Assembly: GCA_038232655.1 (NCBI GenBank)
Contig: JBBSNM010000062.1
Location: 1 to 16,528, forward strand
From: JACCVL01 sp038232655
Lineage (GTDB): Bacteria; Actinomycetota; Actinomycetes; Propionibacteriales; Nocardioidaceae
Direction of reading: 5' to 3'
DNA: 16,528 nt
Each line of letters starts with the position of its first letter. Positions within the stretch are counted from its first letter, which is position 1. Of the stretch, positions 1-3,854 are shown one piece after another. Below the pieces are notes generated by a model. That model saw only the letters and a list, made by a program, of their open reading frames with translations. It was not told the DNA's origin and searched no databases. Position numbers and translations under genes: made by a program.

Positions 1-70
1 CGGGAACGGCGGTGGCGGGAACGGCGGTGGCGGGAACGGCGGTGGCGGGAACGGCGGTGGCGGGAACGGC
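1..70 (+). repeat. 15-bp in-frame tandem repeat
   Basis: The unit CGGGAACGGCGGTGG occurs four times perfectly, plus a 10-base partial copy. It probably continues upstream of the window. In the coding frame each unit encodes the pentapeptide GNGGG, so copy-number changes alter linker length without shifting the frame. The identity between copies suggests recent slippage or expansion in the linker of the UPF0182 protein. Confidence 0.9.
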
Positions 71-256
71 ACCGACACCGAACAAGCGCTCAGGCTGCTC
101 GTCCGGGCGGACCGGGTCTACGCCAGGGCCCAGGCTGCCTTACAGGACAGCGATCTCACCGGATACCAGGAGGGCATCGAGCGGTTCGAAGCGCTGGTGG
201 ACCGGGCCGCTCGCCTGCTGGAGGGGTCGGTGGACCAGCCGGCCGCCGACGGATAG
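1..256 (+). CDS. UPF0182 family membrane protein, C-terminal end (5' partial)
   Basis: The frame beginning at base 2 is open to a TAG at 254-256. It encodes a Gly/Asn-rich stretch (GNGGG repeats) followed by a helical tail containing ALRLLVRADRVYARAQAAL, then DLTGYQEGIERFEALVDRAA. This linker plus a helix of the form 'A..AL.D.D...Y.......L' is how actinobacterial UPF0182 (COG1615) proteins end. Those are roughly 900-1000-residue proteins with N-terminal membrane segments and a large extracytoplasmic part of unknown function. Only about the last 84 residues lie here. The initiator tRNA gene follows about 50 bp downstream. The assignment rests on the tail alone, so the family call is good but not certain. 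An alternative frame, rich in GTAVA repeats, lacks the helical family tail and was not chosen. Confidence 0.7.
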   Translation, partial: GNGGGGNGGGGNGGGGNGGGGNGTDTEQALRLLVRADRVYARAQAALQDSDLTGYQEGIERFEALVDRAARLLEGSVDQPAADG

Positions 257-266
257 GGCGCCGGAT

Positions 267-296
267 TTGAACGCCTGACTCCTCACGGTCTACAGT
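267..296 (+). promoter_or_regulatory. Probable promoter of tRNA-fMet
   Basis: TTGAAC (267-272) and TACAGT (291-296) are separated by 18 bases. This places a transcription start near 303, a few bases before the mature tRNA 5' end at 308. Both hexamers resemble the actinobacterial housekeeping consensus (TTGACA / TANNNT). The tRNA is therefore probably transcribed independently of the upstream gene. Confidence 0.6.
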
Positions 297-307
297 GACG
301 GTCGCGA

Positions 308-384
308 CGCGGGGTGGAGCAGCTCGGTAGCTCGCTGGGCTCATAACCCAGAGGTCGCAGGTTCAAATCCTGCCCCCGCTACCA
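308..384 (+). tRNA. tRNA-fMet (initiator, anticodon CAT)
   Basis: A complete 77-nt cloverleaf can be folded. The acceptor arm is CGCGGGG against CCCCGCT, followed by A and an encoded CCA. The anticodon loop is CTCATAA, closed by CTGGG/CCCAG, which contains the three consecutive G-C pairs diagnostic of initiator tRNAs. The T arm is GCAGG TTCAAAT CCTGC. The first base pair is the mismatch C1-U72, which marks initiator tRNAs and prevents formation of a normal acceptor end; U72 is the form seen in actinobacteria. Confidence 0.97.
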
Positions 385-387
385 AAG

Positions 388-426
388 AAGTCGAGGTCAG
401 ACGTCGTCTGGCCTCGACTTTCATTT
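388..426 (+). terminator. Rho-independent terminator of tRNA-fMet
   Basis: AAGTCGAGGTCAGACG and CGTCTGGCCTCGACTT form a 16-bp stem with a single G-U-type mismatch, beginning 3 nt after the tRNA CCA end. It is followed by a short T-rich run (TCATTT). The very small loop means the closing pairs probably open to leave about 5 nt. Confidence 0.85.
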
Positions 427-536
427 GGGTGCGGCTCTCCTGAAGTGACGTCCGGGCGCGCTGGCTAGTGGTCGTCTGATTCGTGCGTTGCGGCGCGTCA
501 ATCCATGGCTTCTGGTGGGCGTTACGTTCTCCTTGT

Positions 537-558
537 CTGTAGTTGATGGCGACTACAG
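537..558 (+). promoter_or_regulatory. Hairpin just upstream of the IS accessory gene start
   Basis: CTGTAGT (537-543) and ACTACAG (552-558) form a perfect 7-bp stem around an 8-nt loop. It abuts the Shine-Dalgarno-like GGGAGG (558-563) that serves the ATG at 571. In transcripts reading in from outside, such a hairpin could limit access to the ribosome binding site, as is known for several insertion sequences. That role is inferred. Confidence 0.35.
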
Positions 559-570
559 GGAGGCCATAGG

Positions 571-876
571 ATGACCTGCATCGTCAATCGATCCGAACTA
601 TTGATGCTGCCCGGCACGGTGAGCACGTTCCGGCGCCGGTGCGGCAAGCCCACCTGCCGCTGCGCCGGTGGGGAGCCGCATGAGAGTCCCGCGCTGGTGT
701 TCACCGAGGGGGGCCGGACCAAGACCGTGACGCTGGCCGGGGCCGAGGTCGCCGAGGTCGAGGCGGCGGTGGCCCGTTACGCACAGGCCAGGGCGGAGCT
801 GGAGCAGCAGGCCGCGGCTGGGATCGCCGGATTGCGCGCGCGCCGTGCGCAGAGTCGTCGTGGGCGGGCCCGGTGA
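571..876 (+). CDS. DUF6788 family protein, IS-associated accessory protein
   Basis: The 101-residue protein starts at an ATG with GGGAGG 7 nt upstream. It carries a CGKPTCRC motif (Cys24, Cys29, Cys31) with His37 shortly after, a likely small zinc-binding element. An Ala/Glu-rich helix and a basic C-terminal tail (RARRAQSRRGRAR) follow. The pattern 'RRCGKPTCRCAGGEPH...' matches DUF6788 proteins, which are commonly encoded next to transposase genes. Its stop overlaps the GTG start of the next ORF (GTGA), so the two are translationally coupled and belong to one mobile element. The biochemical role of DUF6788 is unknown; binding of DNA or a transposase partner is only a guess from the zinc-type motif and basic tail. 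Confidence 0.65.
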   Translation: MTCIVNRSELLMLPGTVSTFRRRCGKPTCRCAGGEPHESPALVFTEGGRTKTVTLAGAEVAEVEAAVARYAQARAELEQQAAAGIAGLRARRAQSRRGRAR

Positions 877-1160
877 TCGCCGAGCAGAGCGATCCGGGGT
901 TCGCCGGGTCGCGGGAATGCTTCGCTGAGGTGGTGGACTGGCTCGACGGCGCCAAGGCAGGTGAACTCGAGCACGCCGAACTCGAGGACCACCTCGAGGT
1001 CGCCGGACGCGATCTGATGCGGCGGTTGCTCCAAGACCATCTGGACCTGCGTGCGCAGCGAGAAGCCCGCCTGGCCGAGGTGGTCGATGTCCACGGGGTG
1101 CGCCACGGCACGGTCGAGGACGGACACATCCGCGGGTTGGGCGCGGACGGACAGGATGAG
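571..1160 (+). mobile_element. 5' remnant of an ISKra4-family insertion sequence
   Basis: The DUF6788 gene and the truncated transposase overlap and form the left portion of one element, located about 145 bp after the tRNA-fMet terminator. I could not identify a terminal inverted repeat or target-site duplication, and no right end is visible in the window. The true left boundary lies somewhere between about 430 and 540 and the right boundary near 1140-1190; both are approximate. Confidence 0.5.
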
Positions 1161-1196
1161 GGCGGCGAGCCGTGGCCGCCTACTACCCTCCCTTGA
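873..1196 (+). pseudogene. ISKra4-like transposase, N-terminal remnant
   Basis: The frame from the GTG at 873 encodes FAGSRECFAEVVDWLDGA, then LEHAELEDHLEVAGRDLMRR and LLQDHLDLRAQREARLAEVV, followed by VHGVRHGTVEDGHIRGL. This order (substrate-recruitment-like N-terminus, ELEDxLxxxGRxLxRxLxQDHLDLRA, then GVxHxxVExGHxRxL) is the typical start of ISKra4-family transposases. After about residue 90 the similarity stops. The rest of the family (the segment following 'RxL', then the DDE catalytic domain, several hundred residues) is missing; the tail LGADGQDEGGEPWPPTTLP is out of register. It cannot encode an active transposase. The element was probably cut by the event that placed the HTH-nucleotidyltransferase module directly downstream. 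Confidence 0.65.
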
Positions 1197-1222
1197 CTCT
1201 CCCCATAACTGAGAGATATCTT
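1193..1222 (+). promoter_or_regulatory. Promoter of the HTH-nucleotidyltransferase gene (leaderless)
   Basis: TTGACT (1193-1198) and TATCTT (1217-1222) are separated by 18 bases. The ATG at 1229 begins 6 nt after the -10 element, where transcription itself should start. No Shine-Dalgarno sequence lies before that ATG. Together these indicate a leaderless mRNA, a common arrangement in actinobacteria. Confidence 0.65.
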
Positions 1223-1231
1223 TCAGTTATG
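1204..1231. promoter_or_regulatory. 28-bp near-perfect palindromic operator over the -10 and start codon
   Basis: CATAACTGA (1204-1212) is mirrored by TCAGTTATG (1223-1231) around a core containing AGATATCT. Only one base pair of the 28-bp palindrome is mismatched. It spans the -10 element and ends exactly on the ATG, and it is strikingly AT-rich against its surroundings. The adjacent gene starts with a winged-helix domain, so autorepression by its own product is the natural inference. Confidence 0.75.
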
Positions 1232-1822
1232 CGTAGTGAAGGGCCGGCCCTACTTCCGGTGTTCCGGTCGCAGCACCAAGCGGAGCTGCTCGTGTGGCTC
1301 CTATTGCACCCCGACCGTGAGTACGGCGTGAGCGACCTCGCCGACCGGCTCGGCGTGCCACTGTCGACCCTGCACCGTGAGGTGGTTCGCCTCGACGAGG
1401 CCGGTCTGATCACCAGCCGCACACTCGGCCGGAACAGGCTCGTGCGCGCCAACGCCGGGCACCCTGCGGGGCCCGCCCTGACCCAGCTCCTTGAGGTCAC
1501 CTTCGGACCCAAGGTCGTGATCGCTGAGGAGTTCGCCATCACCGGCGCCGAGCAGGTAGTGATTTTCGGATCGTGGGCGGCTCGGTACGCAGGTCAGGCT
1601 GGTCGGCCCCCGCACGACGTCGATGTGCTCGTGGTCGGCAAGCTCGACCGCGCCGACGTATACGAGGCCGCGGACCGCGCGCAGACCCGGCTTGGCCTCG
1701 ACGTGAACCCGGTCGTTCGCTCTGTGCAGCAGTGGGAGGACCCTGCTGACGCGCTGGTCGCGCAGATCAAGGCGTCAGCGTTCGTCGTGGTGCTCGATCG
1801 AGCTGGGCTGGTGGATGCCTGA
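1229..1822 (+). CDS. Winged-helix plus minimal nucleotidyltransferase protein (MNT-type, partner of HEPN)
   Basis: The 197-residue protein has two domains. Residues about 17-76 (QAELLVWLLLHPDREYGVSD, then LADRLGVPLSTLHREVVRL, then RTLGRNRLVRAN) form an ArsR/MarR-like winged helix. Residues about 105-190 form a minimal nucleotidyltransferase: the GS motif is VVIFGSWAARY (Gly114-Ser115), the DxD pair is HDVDVLVVG (Asp130, Asp132), and LDVNPVV supplies a plausible third acidic residue (Asp159). All metal-binding positions look intact. The ATG at 1229 is preferred over upstream ATGs because it sits directly after a good promoter and on the palindrome edge. The stop overlaps the next ATG (TGATG), pairing it with a HEPN protein. 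In known MNT/HEPN pairs the nucleotidyltransferase counteracts the HEPN partner, sometimes by AMPylating it; here the fused DNA-binding domain suggests it also represses the operon. Confidence 0.8.
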   Translation: MRSEGPALLPVFRSQHQAELLVWLLLHPDREYGVSDLADRLGVPLSTLHREVVRLDEAGLITSRTLGRNRLVRANAGHPAGPALTQLLEVTFGPKVVIAEEFAITGAEQVVIFGSWAARYAGQAGRPPHDVDVLVVGKLDRADVYEAADRAQTRLGLDVNPVVRSVQQWEDPADALVAQIKASAFVVVLDRAGLVDA

Positions 1823-2225
1823 TGGCCCGGTGGAAGAGGGGCGAGGCCGAGGTCGAAGGGCTCATCGCGGCAGGCGACCTGCAGAAGCTCACCGGAGACG
1901 CAGCCAACGGCGAGCGACTCATGGAGAAGGCGACCATCACGCTGGAGACAGCTCGGACTGCCATCGAGCGAGATCCCGACTCGGCATTCGTCCTCGCGTA
2001 CGACGCGGCTCGCCAAGCATTGACCCGGCTGCTGGCTCATCAGGGCCTGCGTCCGACCACGAAGGGCGGCCACTACGCCGTCGAGCAAACCGTCCGGGCG
2101 CAGTTCGGACCCGGCTTCCGCCAGTTCGGTGCCCTCCGGCGCAGGCGGAACGAGCTGGAATACCCCGAGCGTCCCGGTGACGATGCCACGACCGACGAGG
2201 CGAGCGAAGCCGTAGGGAACGCGCC
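1822..2225 (+). pseudogene. HEPN domain protein (SAV_6107-like), 3' end lost
   Basis: The ATG overlaps the stop of the nucleotidyltransferase gene. Residues about 30-130 are all-helical with LAYDAARQALTRLLAHQGLR, then KGGHYAVEQTVRAQFG and the signature FGALRRRRNELEYPE. This is the pattern of actinobacterial SAV_6107-like HEPN proteins, in which RNxxEY occupies the place of the classical Rx4-6H RNase motif. Family members normally end some 15-25 residues after 'DEAxEA'. Here similarity stops near residue 131 (about 2212) and the frame has no stop codon: it runs on, out of frame, through the aldo/keto reductase gene to 3027, giving a 401-residue Arg-rich reading that is clearly not a real protein extension. 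A deletion or insertion junction near 2212-2235 probably removed the natural C-terminus. The truncated product could still fold, but the gene is best regarded as damaged. Confidence 0.7.
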
Positions 2226-2251
2226 TCCACGGCGGCATGGCCAGGCGTTGG

Positions 2252-2257
2252 TACGGT
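2252..2257 (+). promoter_or_regulatory. Possible -10 element for a leaderless aldo/keto reductase mRNA
   Basis: TACGGT (TANNNT) lies 6 nt before the ATG at 2264, the spacing expected when transcription starts on the start codon. No Shine-Dalgarno sequence is present and no convincing -35 can be seen. It falls just after the broken HEPN gene, so the reductase probably has its own promoter. Confidence 0.4.
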
Positions 2258-2263
2258 CACCCG

Positions 2264-3292
2264 ATGCGCTACCGGACTCTGGGCAACAGCGGCTGTGCGG
2301 TCTCCTCCCTGGCCCTGGGGACGATGACCTTCGGCGCCGAGAGCGACGAGGCGGAGTCGTACGACGTGCTGGACCGGTTCGTGGCGGCTGGCGGCACGTT
2401 GGTCGACACCGCCGACGTCTACTCCGCCGGCGTCTCGGAGCAGATCATCGGCCGCTGGTTGCGAAACCGGCCCGCCGAGGTGACCGAGCCGGTGGTGCTG
2501 GCGACCAAGGGCCGCTTCCCCATGAGCGACGCGCCCAACGGCAGCGGGCTGTCCCGGCGGCATCTGGTGCGCGCGCTGGACGCCTCGCTGAGGCGGCTGG
2601 GGGTGGACAGCGTCGACCTGTACCAAGTGCACGCCTTCGACCCGCGGACGCCGCTGGAGGAGACGCTGCGTACCCTCGACGACTTCGTCGCGGCCGGCAA
2701 GATCGGCTACTACGGGCTGTCCAACTTCACCGGCTGGCAGCTGACCAAGGCCGTCCACCTGGCGCGCGCGCTCGGTGTGGCCGAGCCGGTGACCCTGCAG
2801 CCGCAGTACAGCCTGATCGTCCGCGAGATCGAGTGGGAGATCGTGCCCGCGGCCCAAGACGCGGGGATCGGGTTGCTGCCGTGGAGCCCGCTGGGTGGCG
2901 GCTGGCTGTCGGGCAAGTACCGGCGCGACCAGCGGCCGGCCGGCGACACCCGCCTCGGCGCCGACCCCCAGCGGGGCATGGAGGCGTGGGAGCGCCGCGG
3001 CACCGAGCGCACCTGGCGCATCGTTGACGCCGTGCAGCGGGTGGCCGACGAGCGGGGCGTGTCGATGGCCGAGGTCGCGCTGTCCTGGGTCACCGACCGA
3101 CCGTCGGTCACCGCGACCATCCTGGGCGCCCGGACCGTCGAGCAGCTGGAGTCCAACCTGAGCTCGGACGACCTGCGGCTGTCCGCAGCGGAGACGGCCG
3201 CCCTCGACGAGGCCAGCGACCTCGGCGCCAGCGACTACCCGTACGGCCCGATGGGGATCGAGCAGCGCAACCGCGACCTCGGGGGCGGCTGA
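2264..3292 (+). CDS. Aldo/keto reductase (NADPH-dependent oxidoreductase)
   Basis: The 342-residue protein has the full AKR (beta/alpha)8 barrel. MRYRTLGNSGCAVSSLALGT is the usual N-terminus, which fixes the ATG at 2264 over an in-frame ATG at 2237. The catalytic tetrad is intact: Asp48 and Tyr53 (VDTADVYS), Lys82 (LATKGRF) and His123 (YQVHAFDP). GLSNFTGWQL and LLPWSPLGGGWLSGKYR carry the cofactor-side loops, and TATILGARTVEQLESNL is the C-terminal NADPH-binding helix region. Such enzymes reduce aldehydes or ketones with NADPH; the substrate cannot be read from sequence. The gene is in good repair and follows the truncated HEPN gene. A 222-bp part of it (2759-2980) is repeated, diverged and frameshifted, at 6106-6326. 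Confidence 0.92.
   Translation: MRYRTLGNSGCAVSSLALGTMTFGAESDEAESYDVLDRFVAAGGTLVDTADVYSAGVSEQIIGRWLRNRPAEVTEPVVLATKGRFPMSDAPNGSGLSRRHLVRALDASLRRLGVDSVDLYQVHAFDPRTPLEETLRTLDDFVAAGKIGYYGLSNFTGWQLTKAVHLARALGVAEPVTLQPQYSLIVREIEWEIVPAAQDAGIGLLPWSPLGGGWLSGKYRRDQRPAGDTRLGADPQRGMEAWERRGTERTWRIVDAVQRVADERGVSMAEVALSWVTDRPSVTATILGARTVEQLESNLSSDDLRLSAAETAALDEASDLGASDYPYGPMGIEQRNRDLGGG
2759..2980 (+). repeat. Segment of the aldo/keto reductase gene repeated at 6106-6326
   Basis: By hand alignment this 222-bp stretch matches 6106-6326 in the same orientation with about 11 substitutions and one single-base deletion. Most substitutions are silent when read as reductase codons. The similarity ends abruptly on both sides (CTGGCGCGCGCG at the start, GGGGCATG at the end). 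The two copies bracket the EACC1/caspase genes as direct repeats about 3.3 kb apart. Confidence 0.9.
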
Positions 3293-3415
3293 CCGCCGAC
3301 CTGTCACGAGCCAGTTCGAGCGGCACCTGGTCCCTCGCGGTGTGAGCCCGGCGAGCAGGAGTGACGGTGCCGTCCGCCCTGACCGTCCGCCGCTGCAGGG
3401 GCGTCCGTTGGAGCG

Positions 3416-3445
3416 TTGCTGGCCCGCCGTCGCAGGGTGTATACC
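3416..3445 (+). promoter_or_regulatory. Candidate promoter of the EACC1-caspase operon
   Basis: TTGCTG (3416-3421) and TATACC (3440-3445) are 18 bases apart. The predicted start near 3452 gives a leader of about 20 nt containing the Shine-Dalgarno-like GGAAGGGAG (3461-3469) before the GTG at 3474. The 181-bp gap after the aldo/keto reductase otherwise shows no gene. Confidence 0.45.
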
Positions 3446-3473
3446 GACAGTCAGACGTGTGGAAGGGAGCGCG

Positions 3474-3851
3474 GTGGACAACCAGGTGATGGTGCGGCTG
3501 TCCGAGGGTGGTGCCGACGCGCAACGTCTCGAAGAGTTGACGCTGTCCTTGCGGCGGGAACTGCTCGAGCTGGACGTCGAGGACGTCGAGTTGCCGCGTG
3601 GCGGCACTGCCCCCGCGGGCTCCCGCGCCCTGGACGTCGCGGCGGTCGGGGCGCTCCTGGTGACCTTGACCTCGTCGGCTCGGACGGTCACCAGTGTCGT
3701 GGACACCGTGCGACGGTGGCTGGCACGTTCCCCGCGGGGGCGCACGGTGGAGCTGACCATCGGCGACAGGAGCCTGCGGCTCGAGGGGGCCTCGCGCGAG
3801 CAGCAAGAACGGCTGGTGGAGCAGTTCTTGCGCTCCGTCGATGGGACGTGA
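3474..3851 (+). CDS. EACC1 (effector-associated constant component 1) protein
   Basis: The 125-residue protein starts at GTG 3474, supported by GGAAGGGAG just upstream. An ATG at 3342 in the same frame would add 44 residues of Arg/Pro-rich sequence unlike the family. The order is: an N-terminal beta strand (VMVRLSEGG) and helix (AQRLEELTLSLRRELLEL); a central strand VEDVELPRGG; an Ala-rich helical pair (DVAAVGALLVTLTSSARTVT, then SVVDTVRRWLARS); a beta hairpin VELTIGDRSLRLEGAS; and a final helix. This is the architecture of EACC1, a small protein found beside caspase, trypsin or NTPase effectors in actinobacterial conflict systems and thought to be the adaptor or sensor-side partner. It sits only 3 nt before the caspase gene. 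Its exact ligand is unknown. Confidence 0.75.
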   Translation: MDNQVMVRLSEGGADAQRLEELTLSLRRELLELDVEDVELPRGGTAPAGSRALDVAAVGALLVTLTSSARTVTSVVDTVRRWLARSPRGRTVELTIGDRSLRLEGASREQQERLVEQFLRSVDGT

Positions 3852-3854
3852 GCG

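Noticed and set aside
1..70. Possible CRISPR array
   Set aside because: The repeats are contiguous 15-bp coding units without spacers, so this is a protein-coding tandem repeat.
308..420. tRNA-fMet as an attachment site with a downstream duplicate of its 3' end
   Set aside because: I looked for a second copy of the T-arm/3' end sequence in the window and saw none, and there is no integrase gene. An att site is not supported.
1822..3027. HEPN fused to a 270-residue C-terminal domain
   Set aside because: The extension lies wholly within the aldo/keto reductase gene in another frame and has Arg/Ala/Gly-rich shadow composition, so it is treated as read-through after loss of the natural stop.
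3342..3473. Upstream ATG extending EACC1 by 44 residues
   Set aside because: The extension is Pro/Arg-rich, unlike EACC1 N-termini, and the GTG at 3474 has a good Shine-Dalgarno sequence; the candidate promoter also lies inside the extension.
1937..3760. Minus-strand open frame of 607 codons
   Set aside because: It is antisense to the intact aldo/keto reductase and to the HEPN and EACC1 genes, has low-complexity Arg/His/Gln/Val-rich composition and no family motif; such frames are common in high-GC DNA.
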